From Paenibacillus silagei (lineage in GTDB: Bacteria > Bacillota > Bacilli > Paenibacillales > Paenibacillaceae): a stretch of 64,000 nucleotides of DNA. The notes under the pieces are model-generated. The model saw only the letters and a list, made by a program, of their open reading frames with translations, did no database searches and had not been told where the DNA came from. This document shows positions 17,307 to 24,969 of this stretch, piece by piece; position 1 is the stretch's first letter; every line of letters starts with the position of its first letter. The DNA lies in contig NZ_JAGGLV010000021.1 in the NCBI RefSeq assembly GCF_017874735.1, positions 1-64,000 on the forward strand. Reading direction: 5' to 3'. A program made the position numbers and the translations under genes.

Positions 17307-18713
17307 TTAGCGGATAGGGACAGACAGCTTCTCTTTGATCAGGGCAGGATACGCCTCAATAGTGAACGTCAGCGGCTGCGGGTATTTATTGCTGCCCAGA
17401 CCCCGGTAGTACATGTGAGGGATGGACTTCGCATTCTCCGGCTCCGTGCGCTGCGGAATATCGATATCAAATTTATCTGCTGAATGAACTGTACCTGCTC
17501 CATCGGTAAATGTTTGCCCCAGCATAAGGTCATTGTAGATACTGTTACTCTGTGCTTGAGAATCATATTCCAGCACCATCGTGGAGCCCTTCTCCGTGTT
17601 GTGAATGGACATTTGCAGATTGTGATCCGGAGCCTTGATAATTTGTTGCTTGTCTGTATCGATAATTAATTGGGTTGCCTGCTTATCCAGCGCCAGAATT
17701 CCATTGATTTGCAGTTGGAGCGATTGTGCCAGGCGGCTGTCGTTCGCAAATATCAGTCTGCCCCCACTGTCCGTAAAGCTGGCGGCGCGTAAAGCCAGAT
17801 ACGAATAATCACCGTTGCCGCCTGCTAAGAACCCCGGTTTGTACATAGAGAAGATCTGTTTGGAGTTCAGCGGGTCGCAGGTATAGTCCAGATAAATGCC
17901 GGAGGCGGCCAGATAGACCTCATTGATTTCAATTTTCTGACCGTCTATTTCCAGTGTTTTGTCTACATGTATGGTTTCTCCTGCCTTGGCGATCTGCTCC
18001 CGGTCCAGCGGAATGGCTACAGACAGTTTAGCTTGAAGGCTGTCTGCTGAAGCTGGGGTGAACTGTTTGTACTTACCAAGCTCCAGCTCAAACGTAATTT
18101 GATCAGGAAGAGCGCCAGCATCACTCTCCCACTGCCTTACTTCATAACCGTAGGTTATACGATTTGGGGAAATTGAACTACCCGGTCCCCTGGAAGTATT
18201 CAAAGGGTTTAAAGCTGCTGATGTAAGCTGCATAAGTTCAACTTTGGCATTCTCGTCAGTCTTATTCTGCAATGAATATAAAATGATAATCCCCTTCTGA
18301 TCTGCAGCAATTCCATCTACGGTCAGGACAAATCCGTTCTGCTCCGCGGTAACACCAGTGATACGCTGTACAAGACCAGCCTCGATTGCCGAAGATACTA
18401 CGTTTGTGGTCATTACAGCTGAAATATACTTTTCAAAGGGTCCGTAGCTCTGAAATATTGCTGCCTGATCCGGAGCGGCTCCCTGGGTCTTCAACACCTC
18501 ACCCACCCGGGGAAAAGAGAACAACAGCACAATCCCAAGTACTGCCGCCGCTGTAGCCAGAGCATAACGCTTCCTTAGTGTCATAGAGCTTCTCCGGGAA
18601 CGTGCTATGCCGTTGCGGATTGCCGTATTCAGCCGCATTTCCGGGATTTCCTCCGCTTCTGCCGACAGACTGTGGTAGTATTCCTTCAACAGCTCTTCTT
18701 CTGTATTGACCAT
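17307..18713 (-). CDS. Anti-sigma factor-like membrane protein (DUF4179)
   Basis: The 468-aa protein has a cytoplasmic N-terminus of about 45 residues, one membrane segment (about 50-68, ALATAAAVLGIVLLFSF) and a large extracytoplasmic region with a DUF4179-type beta domain. The layout, and its start one base after the stop of an ECF sigma factor gene, mark it as the cognate anti-sigma factor. It would hold the sigma factor at the membrane until an envelope signal arrives. Its ribosome binding site (AAAGGGGG) lies in the 3' end of the sigma gene, implying translational coupling. The signal is unknown. Confidence 0.8.
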   Translation of the reverse strand: MVNTEEELLKEYYHSLSAEAEEIPEMRLNTAIRNGIARSRRSSMTLRKRYALATAAAVLGIVLLFSFPRVGEVLKTQGAAPDQAAIFQSYGPFEKYISAVMTTNVVSSAIEAGLVQRITGVTAEQNGFVLTVDGIAADQKGIIILYSLQNKTDENAKVELMQLTSAALNPLNTSRGPGSSISPNRITYGYEVRQWESDAGALPDQITFELELGKYKQFTPASADSLQAKLSVAIPLDREQIAKAGETIHVDKTLEIDGQKIEINEVYLAASGIYLDYTCDPLNSKQIFSMYKPGFLAGGNGDYSYLALRAASFTDSGGRLIFANDSRLAQSLQLQINGILALDKQATQLIIDTDKQQIIKAPDHNLQMSIHNTEKGSTMVLEYDSQAQSNSIYNDLMLGQTFTDGAGTVHSADKFDIDIPQRTEPENAKSIPHMYYRGLGSNKYPQPLTFTIEAYPALIKEKLSVPIR

Positions 18714-18714
18714 G

Positions 18715-19239
18715 CTATAATCCCCCTTTGATTCTCATTTTGTCCCGCAACTGCTTAAGTCCCTTGTTCAGCCAGGTCTTGACCGTTCCTTCAGGCTTGC
18801 CCAGCACCTCGGCAATTTCTGTCAGCGTCATATCCCGGTAATACTTCAGTACAAGCACCTGACGGTATTTGGGCTTTACCGCTTCCAGGGCCTGCTCCAT
18901 ATCCAGCTTACGGTCACTGGTCATCTCCTGCAGTCCAGCGCTTGCCGGTTCCGGCACAGGAGCAGTCAGCCGCTTCCTCCGCTTCAGTTCATCCTTGCAG
19001 CAGTTGATCAGAATCCGGGTCAGCCAAGGTGCGAACCGGTCCTCATCCTTCAGGCTCCCGCGCTTAACCCAGGCCCGGTATGTAGTTTCCTGAACCATCT
19101 CGAGTGCCTCCGCCTCGCTGCGCAAGTAGCTGTACGCAATACTGTAGAGTATTTTCTTCTGCTCCAGTACCCGGTTGATAAACAGCTGCTCCTGTTCATT
19201 CAAGTGGCGCACCTGCTCGCCTTCCCACGTATGCTCCAT
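18715..19239 (-). CDS. ECF sigma-70 family RNA polymerase sigma factor
   Basis: The 174-aa protein has region 2 (about 20-85; YSYLRSEAEALEMVQETTYRAW is a sigma2.2/2.3-type helix pair) and region 4 (about 118-170; YRQVLVLKYYRDMTLTEIAEVLGKPEGTVKTWLNKGLKQLR, a helix-turn-helix that reads the -35 element). No region 1.1 or 3 is present, as in other ECF sigma factors. The next gene is a membrane anti-sigma factor. A TAAAACCGTTT...CAGTC arrangement upstream could be an autoregulated ECF promoter, but a sigma-A reading is also possible. Confidence 0.93.
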   Translation of the reverse strand: MEHTWEGEQVRHLNEQEQLFINRVLEQKKILYSIAYSYLRSEAEALEMVQETTYRAWVKRGSLKDEDRFAPWLTRILINCCKDELKRRKRLTAPVPEPASAGLQEMTSDRKLDMEQALEAVKPKYRQVLVLKYYRDMTLTEIAEVLGKPEGTVKTWLNKGLKQLRDKMRIKGGL

Positions 19240-19347
19240 CCAGGCTTAGTCTCCCCTTTCTTTTTTGACTTCTGTATATACTGACTGTCCCGCAGCCCAA
19301 ACGGTTTTACTTTTTTTGCACGGCAGGCCTGTTCCCTCAGATCTCAA

Positions 19348-19393
19348 AACAAAAAGTCCGGTGTGTGGCCCCCTTGACCCTCACCCGGACTTT
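19348..19393 (-). terminator. ptsI terminator
   Basis: AAAGTCCGG (19353-19361) pairs with CCGGACTTT (19385-19393) and is followed on the minus strand by TTTTTGTTTTG. It closes the EIICBA-ptsI bicistron. Confidence 0.88.
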
Positions 19394-19451
19394 ATTTAGA
19401 TATTCTTGCTGCTTGTCCTTGAAAACCCGATAACGTTCAGCCGTTACCCGG

Positions 19452-21218
19452 CTATGATGTCTTCTCTTTGGAATCACCGCCGGCGCCCAGCGGGAATCCG
19501 CTCCGTGAGGCAAAAGCAGTAAGCTGCTCCTCCGTCTCAGAGCTGGTGCGGTTGCGGAAGCAGACCTTCGCAATCTCCCTGGCTTCAGAAGCCAGTGTGT
19601 TCAGTGTGCGGTGCTTCACCTTCAGCAAGGCTTGCGGTGACATGCTCAGCACATGGATCCCCAGTTCCAGCCAGAGCGGCAGTGAGCGCTCATCTGCGGC
19701 CATCTCACCGCATACACTGACATCGATGCCTACGCTGCGTGCCGCATCCACCGTCATGCGGATCATACGCAGCACTCCCGGATGGTACGGATGATACATA
19801 TGGGCAATCTGCTCATTCATCCGGTCCACAGCCAGTACATATTGCACCAGATCATTCGTGCCGATACTGAAGAAGTCCACTTCCTCCGCCAGCAGGTCGG
19901 CAATCATCACTGCGGCCGGAACCTCGATCATTATACCTACCTTCATGTCGCGGTTATACGGTACACCCCGGCTGTCGAGCTCGCTCTTTACCTCGTTCAA
20001 CACTGCTTTGGCCGCCTGCACCTCTTCGACAGAAGAGATCATCGGGAACATCATCCGGACATTGCCGTAATGACTGGCCCGCAGAATGGCTGTAATCTGG
20101 GTTTTGAACATGTCCTTGCGGTCCAGGCTGATCCGGATGGCCCGGTAGCCGAGAAACGGGTTCTGCTCCTCCGGCAGCTGGAAGTAATCCAGATGCTTGT
20201 CTCCCCCGATATCAAGTGTACGGATGACTACGGTCTCCTTGCCGACTTTTTCCGCAACCAGCTTATAGACTTCGAACTGTTCATCCTCTGTCGGAAAAGT
20301 ACTACGGTCCATGTACAGAAACTCTGTACGGAACAGTCCCACTCCCTCGGCCCCGTATTTCAGTGCCATGTTCAGCTCCTTCACGGAACTGATATTGCCG
20401 GCCAGCCGCAGAGACACACCGTCCTTCGTCACCGCTTCGACGGTTGCAAGCAGCTCCAATTGCTCCCGCTTCCGCTGCTGCTTCGCACGTCTGGTGTTGA
20501 AGTCCAGCAGTGTGGATTCATCTGGATGAATCATAACCGCCCCGGTCTCCCCATCGAGCACCAGCACGTCCCCTGTCTGGATAGGAGTCAGGATCTTGTT
20601 CTCCAGGCCTGCCACCAGCGGAATGCCGAGCGCACGGGCCATGATGGAGGAATGCGAGGTTTTGCCGCCCATCATCGTCACGATGCCCAGCACATACGCC
20701 GGATTCAAATGCGCCAGCTGTGAGGGGGACAGCTCCTTCGCTACCAGAATGTAAGGCTGGGTATCCGACGGCAGAGTGACCTCCGGCGCACCCAGGAGAT
20801 GCTTCAGCAGGCGGTTGCCGACATCCTTGATATCCACTGCACGTTCTTTCATATATTCATCGTCGAGCAAATCGAACATCGCCACGAAGTGGTCGATCGC
20901 TTCCTTGACCGCCACCTCGGCTGCCTTGTATTGGCGTTCGATAATGCCGCGGATTTCGCTCATGAACACCGGATCATCCAGGATCGCCAGATGGGCATCG
21001 AAAATGCTCGATTCCTCCGGTCCGACGACCTCGCGGAATTCTTTTTTGATAAACTCGATTTCGTCCTTGGAGGTCCGAATGCCTTCGTACAACCGTTCGA
21101 ACTCCTTAGCCAGATCCACCGGATTCACCTGAGTGTCCGGCAGACTCCATTCCCAGTTCGGCAAGACAAAGGCCTTCCCAATGGCAACACCTGCTGCGGC
21201 GCCTACGCCTTGTATCAT
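19452..21218 (-). CDS. ptsI: PTS enzyme I (phosphoenolpyruvate-protein phosphotransferase)
   Basis: The 588-aa cytoplasmic enzyme takes phosphate from PEP and passes it to HPr. The active His is His189 in GGKTSHSSIMAR. The C-terminal PEP-binding barrel shows GVGLFRTEFLYMDR, FFSIGTNDLVQY and SVCGEMAAD. The first codon overlaps the stop of the upstream EIICBA gene (ATGA) and uses a GGAGGG inside that gene, so the two are translationally coupled. ptsH is not adjacent, unlike the common ptsHI pair. A terminator follows. Confidence 0.96.
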   Translation of the reverse strand: MIQGVGAAAGVAIGKAFVLPNWEWSLPDTQVNPVDLAKEFERLYEGIRTSKDEIEFIKKEFREVVGPEESSIFDAHLAILDDPVFMSEIRGIIERQYKAAEVAVKEAIDHFVAMFDLLDDEYMKERAVDIKDVGNRLLKHLLGAPEVTLPSDTQPYILVAKELSPSQLAHLNPAYVLGIVTMMGGKTSHSSIMARALGIPLVAGLENKILTPIQTGDVLVLDGETGAVMIHPDESTLLDFNTRRAKQQRKREQLELLATVEAVTKDGVSLRLAGNISSVKELNMALKYGAEGVGLFRTEFLYMDRSTFPTEDEQFEVYKLVAEKVGKETVVIRTLDIGGDKHLDYFQLPEEQNPFLGYRAIRISLDRKDMFKTQITAILRASHYGNVRMMFPMISSVEEVQAAKAVLNEVKSELDSRGVPYNRDMKVGIMIEVPAAVMIADLLAEEVDFFSIGTNDLVQYVLAVDRMNEQIAHMYHPYHPGVLRMIRMTVDAARSVGIDVSVCGEMAADERSLPLWLELGIHVLSMSPQALLKVKHRTLNTLASEAREIAKVCFRNRTSSETEEQLTAFASRSGFPLGAGGDSKEKTS

Positions 21219-23101
21219 GCTTCGATCCCTCCAACATTGCTTTCATGTAGTACCACGGACATAACGGAAGACTGCCCCTTTTTCACGTTTTTGAATGGCG
21301 CGTAGCTCCAGGATTTGACCCGGTCCGGGTTGGTAATCACCATCGGTGTCGCCAGCGAAGCGGCATGCTCCTTCAAGAAGGCCAGGTCAAACTTGACCAG
21401 CAGCTGCCCCGGCTCCACGCTGTCCCCTTCCTGTACAAGCGCCTCAAACGGCCCTTTAAGCTGCGAAGTGTCGATCCCGATATGCATGAGCACCTCCAGC
21501 CCTTCGGGCGTAGCAATGCCCACTGCGTGCATCGTAGGGTATACGTGCATCACCTTGCCGAATACAGGCGAGACCAGCTCTCCCTTTTCCGGGACAAAGG
21601 CCACTCCATCCCCCACCAGCTTCGCGGCAAAAATATGATCCGGCACCTCTTCAATCGGCATCATCCGCCCCTGGATCGGTGCACTGAACAGCACCTGCGG
21701 CAGATCGCGCAGCATCAGCTTGTCGATCTCTTCGCGAATCAGCTCCGAATACGTCCCGAAGACGACCTGCACATTGCCGCCGCCCAGCTTGATAATGCCC
21801 GCGGAGCCCAGCCCCTTAAGCGCCCCTGTATCTATGAAGCGGTCATTATGCACCGTTAATCTCAGCCGGGTGATGCAGGCCTGAACCTGCACAATATTCT
21901 CCTTGCCGCCCAACGCCTCCAGAATCAGCGGAGCCTGATACGGGATATTGCCCGCCCAGTCGCCCAGCTCAGAGCCTTCCTCACGGCCAGGGGTAGGAAT
22001 TTGAAACCGGCGGATCGCCCAGCGGAACACGTTATAATAGACAATGCCATAGCCGATCCCGATCGGAATCAGCAGCCAGGCCCGCTGGGACAGATGCATG
22101 TTGAGGAAGAAATCGATGGTCCCCGCCGAATAGGAGAAGCCGTGATGAATCCCGAGCGAGTAGGTCAGCACCATCGCAAGCCCGGACATGACCACATGCA
22201 GCGCAAACAAATACGGCGATGCGAACAGGAAGGCAAATTCAATCTGCTCGGACACACCGGTCAAAAAGCACACTAAAGCTGCACGCAAAAAAGTCTTCTT
22301 GATCTTGGGCTTGAGGTCCTCGCGCGCTTCCTGAATGATTGCAAAGGCAATTGCGGGCAGGGCGAACATCATAATCGGGAACAGTCCGGCCATGAACACA
22401 CCCGCTGTAGGATCACCGGCAAAAAAGCGCGGCAAATCCCCCTGTACGACTGCACTGCCGTCAGGCGTCGTAAAGGAGCCCAATTGGAACCAGAACACAT
22501 TATTCAGAATATGGTGCAGGCCAAAGGCCGTCAGCACCCTGTACAGCACCCCGTAGACGAACACTCCATAGCCGCCGGTCACCTGCACTACCCTGAACAG
22601 CTCATTAAGCAGTTCCTGTAGTAGCGGAGACACTCCGAGCATGACCCAGGCGAACAGCGCCGAGAATAAGCCCATGAACAGCAAAACAAACCGCGACCCG
22701 CCAAAAAACTGGATCGCCTCCGGCAGCTTGATATTCTTAAACCGGTTATGCGCTACACCGGCTACAATCCCCAGGATAATCCCAATTAATGTTGCAGGCT
22801 GTACAGCCCCGTCTCCCATGTTGGACACAATCCGGTCATAAGTGAACATCCCTGCGAGTGCGGCCAGTCCGGCCGGTCCGGCCTGATTGGACAATCCCCA
22901 CGCCACACCGACAGCAAACAAATAAGGCATGAAATAGAATATTCCTTGCCCCGCGTACGTCGTCACTTCGGATACCGAAGAAAGTCCCCATGCAGACCAC
23001 GGTAAGCTGCCCAGACTCAGCAGAATCGCTGCCGCCGGAAGCACCATGGTAGGAAGCATAATGGCTCTGCCCAACTGCTGCAAAGATCCGAGCCAATTCA
23101 A
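21215..23101 (-). CDS. nagE: PTS EIICBA transporter, N-acetylglucosamine type
   Basis: The 628-aa permease imports and phosphorylates a sugar in one step. Domain order is EIIC (about 1-370, eight or more membrane segments), EIIB (phospho-Cys409 in ACITRLRL) and EIIA (phospho-His540 in VLMHIGIDT, helper His525). EIIC motifs LHHILNNVFWFQLGSF and GDLPRFFAGDPTAGVFMAGLFP follow the NagE pattern rather than PtsG, so N-acetylglucosamine is the likely substrate. Glucose cannot be ruled out. Translation starts at TTG behind GGAGAGGG. ptsI follows with a four-base overlap. Confidence 0.85.
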   Translation of the reverse strand: MNWLGSLQQLGRAIMLPTMVLPAAAILLSLGSLPWSAWGLSSVSEVTTYAGQGIFYFMPYLFAVGVAWGLSNQAGPAGLAALAGMFTYDRIVSNMGDGAVQPATLIGIILGIVAGVAHNRFKNIKLPEAIQFFGGSRFVLLFMGLFSALFAWVMLGVSPLLQELLNELFRVVQVTGGYGVFVYGVLYRVLTAFGLHHILNNVFWFQLGSFTTPDGSAVVQGDLPRFFAGDPTAGVFMAGLFPIMMFALPAIAFAIIQEAREDLKPKIKKTFLRAALVCFLTGVSEQIEFAFLFASPYLFALHVVMSGLAMVLTYSLGIHHGFSYSAGTIDFFLNMHLSQRAWLLIPIGIGYGIVYYNVFRWAIRRFQIPTPGREEGSELGDWAGNIPYQAPLILEALGGKENIVQVQACITRLRLTVHNDRFIDTGALKGLGSAGIIKLGGGNVQVVFGTYSELIREEIDKLMLRDLPQVLFSAPIQGRMMPIEEVPDHIFAAKLVGDGVAFVPEKGELVSPVFGKVMHVYPTMHAVGIATPEGLEVLMHIGIDTSQLKGPFEALVQEGDSVEPGQLLVKFDLAFLKEHAASLATPMVITNPDRVKSWSYAPFKNVKKGQSSVMSVVLHESNVGGIEA

Positions 23102-23130
23102 GGCGACCCTCTCCTTTCTTTCTATATTGA

Positions 23131-23159
23131 ATGGTAAGCGTTACAGCAGTTTTTGTCAA
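23131..23159 (-). promoter_or_regulatory. Promoter and palindromic operator of the EIICBA-ptsI operon
   Basis: On the minus strand TTGACA (23154-23159) and TACCAT (23131-23136) are exactly 17 bp apart. The palindrome GTAAGCGTTAC (23134-23144) overlaps the -10 and spacer. A repressor bound there would block polymerase. It does not fit the cre consensus. Confidence 0.75.
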
Positions 23160-23182
23160 AAGAATCTGGGCGTGAAAAGGAC

Positions 23183-23254
23183 GACTCCTGCGACTCCTGT
23201 GACTCCTGTGACTCCTGTGACTCCTGTGACTCCTGTGACTCCTGTGACTCCTGT
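23183..23254. repeat. Eight tandem copies of a 9-bp unit (GACTCCTGT)
   Basis: The first unit is GACTCCTGC and the next seven are exact GACTCCTGT; a partial ninth follows. The array begins 24 bp upstream of the -35 box of the EIICBA-ptsI promoter. As 9-bp units it keeps frame but lies outside any credible gene. Confidence 0.97.
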
Positions 23255-23262
23255 GACTGGAT

Positions 23263-23448
23263 AAGTGTAGTTTGTACAACTATATTTGGCAATACGACCT
23301 TCTATTTTACTTTAACTGCACTCTGTGCAACTATTTTTGGACAATTTAACTCTAATCGCAATAATGCGTATTTTTAGTTGTACGAAGTGCGATTAAACCC
23401 AATAAACACCTTATCCAGCGCATTTTAGTTGTACGAACTACACTTAAG
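23263..23448. repeat. Cluster of four dispersed ~23-bp repeats
   Basis: Four copies of a roughly palindromic element, consensus about TAGTTGTACnAAnTACA followed by a TTA-rich end. Copies lie at 23263-23282 and 23310-23333 (minus orientation) and at 23375-23397 and 23426-23448 (plus orientation). Four relatives lie at 49.9-50.1 kb. No gene was found in this intergenic stretch. Confidence 0.85.
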
Positions 23449-23491
23449 CCGATTATCGCATAGATTACATGTTACATCTTGAGCTCCTCCT

Positions 23492-24163
23492 TCACCATAT
23501 TTGATCTAGCCGCATGGAATTCACCTCGTAATACCGTATCCGTTCTTTTGAAGAGACTGGTTTGATGAAACCCTTATCACTCAACGCCACCAGCAGCTTG
23601 TGTGCTGTCCGGTAATTAATGTGTAAAGATTCAATTAAGTCTTTAGGCCGAAGCGGTCTAGAAATCCGCCATGCCAGCCTTAGCACATCCATTTCTTTTG
23701 ACAATAGTTGCTCCCTGCTGGACGAACTCCGCGCCAAATATGGCGCCAGCGCCAGCTGCAGCAGCATCCGGCACACTTCGGGACGCTGCTGGATGTCGTC
23801 GAACGAGAAGTGCAGCATCTTCCAGCCCATCCCGGTCAGGAAGGTGTCCCGGTTAAGCGCATAGTTGAACTTCTCCCGGTCCATATCCTTGATATGGCTC
23901 TGATAGCCGTCACACTCAATCCCGAAGCGGGTCCCGTTCTGCGGCAGAAAGGCAAAATCCAGAAACTGCGATTTCCGGTTCCAGTCATACACCTCATATT
24001 CCGGGTGCAGCTGCTCCAGTGACTCGAATAGCGGCCACCATACATTCTGCAGAAATAGCTTCTCCGCATAGTTATGTCCGCGCAGCAGCCTCCCCCGCCG
24101 TTCACCCGTTCTTACAATCGTATGTGCCTCCATAAAGCTGCTGTGTGCCTGCTCAAATTCCAT
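23492..24163 (-). CDS. DUF559-like nuclease fold protein with C-terminal winged helix
   Basis: The 223-aa protein has an N-terminal region with the PD-(D/E)xK pattern seen in DUF559/Vsr-like endonucleases: LDFAFL (Asp), then FGIECDGYQSH (Glu-x-Asp and His), followed by a helix and GMGWKMLHFSFDDI. The C-terminal 70 residues (about 155-223) look like a winged helix-turn-helix (RPKDLIESLHINYRTAHKLLVALSDKGFIKP). A combined nuclease and DNA-binding protein is suggested. It stands alone beside a cluster of dispersed repeats. ATG follows a GGAGGGGGAAG tract. I know no experimental role. Confidence 0.72.
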   Translation of the reverse strand: MEFEQAHSSFMEAHTIVRTGERRGRLLRGHNYAEKLFLQNVWWPLFESLEQLHPEYEVYDWNRKSQFLDFAFLPQNGTRFGIECDGYQSHIKDMDREKFNYALNRDTFLTGMGWKMLHFSFDDIQQRPEVCRMLLQLALAPYLARSSSSREQLLSKEMDVLRLAWRISRPLRPKDLIESLHINYRTAHKLLVALSDKGFIKPVSSKERIRYYEVNSMRLDQIW

Positions 24164-24187
24164 ATCTACTTCCCCCTCCCTGAAAAT

Positions 24188-24232
24188 ACAAAAAACGCCC
24201 TTTCCCCATTTAAAATGGAGTAAAGGACGTTC
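24188..24232 (-). terminator. Terminator downstream of the CoA-binding protein gene
   Basis: On the minus strand AACG-t-CCTTT and CCATTT pair with AAATGG and AAAGG-g-CGTT, followed by TTTTTT. It sits between the CoA-binding gene (24387-24821) and the nuclease-like gene. Confidence 0.8.
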
Positions 24233-24386
24233 TTCGTCTGTGTCAAGTATAGCAATACTTATTAGTGAAAACTAATCGAGAATGCAGCAACCAGGTCTGA
24301 GGTACGTTTGGCAAAATTTAATCTGGATAGCTCTGAACTACAAGTATATCCGGCATCTGTGTACCTGATCATGCATACGATTCGTC

Positions 24387-24821
24387 TTACCCCCGGCTCC
24401 GGCCCTTCATCGTGATCGCTTCCTCCACCTTGATGCAGCGGTCCATGATTGCGATCATATGATTTGCAGCGGCAATGTCCGCCGCCTCCTGGCTGATGAT
24501 CCCCTGCTGCAGCCAGAGAACACGCGCGCCGATATCAGCAGCCTCCTGAGCTACAGCTGCGCAGTATTCGCTGCGGCGGAACACATTCACAATATCCACC
24601 GGCTCCGGAATCTCCGCCAGCGTATGGTAGCATTTCTCGCCCAGGATTTCCCCGTCTACTAATGGATTGACCGGAATGATCCGGTAGCCCCGGCTCTGCA
24701 TAGCGCCTGCAACCATATATGAGGTACGGTCTGTTTTGTCGGATAGGCCAACAACAGCGATATTGCCTGCCGCAGCCAGAATCTCGCCGATTTCTTCCCT
24801 GCTTGGGTTCTCAAAGCTCAT
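24387..24821 (-). CDS. CoA-binding domain protein (YneT/YccU-like)
   Basis: The 144-aa single-domain protein has a Rossmann-type CoA-binding fold (CoA_binding_2). It shows NIAVVGLSDKTDRTSYMVA near the N-terminus, YRIIPVNP, VDIVNVFRRSE and ARVLWLQQGI, in the family order. Members bind CoA in structural studies but have no agreed physiological role. ATG follows GGAAGGGG. It is upstream of its own terminator and 148 bp after aroA in the same direction. Confidence 0.88.
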   Translation of the reverse strand: MSFENPSREEIGEILAAAGNIAVVGLSDKTDRTSYMVAGAMQSRGYRIIPVNPLVDGEILGEKCYHTLAEIPEPVDIVNVFRRSEYCAAVAQEAADIGARVLWLQQGIISQEAADIAAANHMIAIMDRCIKVEEAITMKGRSRG

Positions 24822-24969
24822 GTGTATTACCCCTTCCGGTTATGAGATATACGTACATCATACTCTGCAACGGAAAAAGTTCCAAATCACCACACCGCCA
24901 TCATTCGCGCCACATCGTTAATCTGCGATTAGCGATAAGCAACCTGAAGACTCAGGAGCTAAAGCAGAC

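Noticed and set aside
22836..23279. Open frame encoding repeated Ser-His-Arg residues across the 9-bp minisatellite (minus strand)
   Set aside because: The residues come only from the DNA repeat, the frame runs into the EIICBA gene and there is no ribosome binding site; it is a by-product of a repeat that has no in-frame stop.
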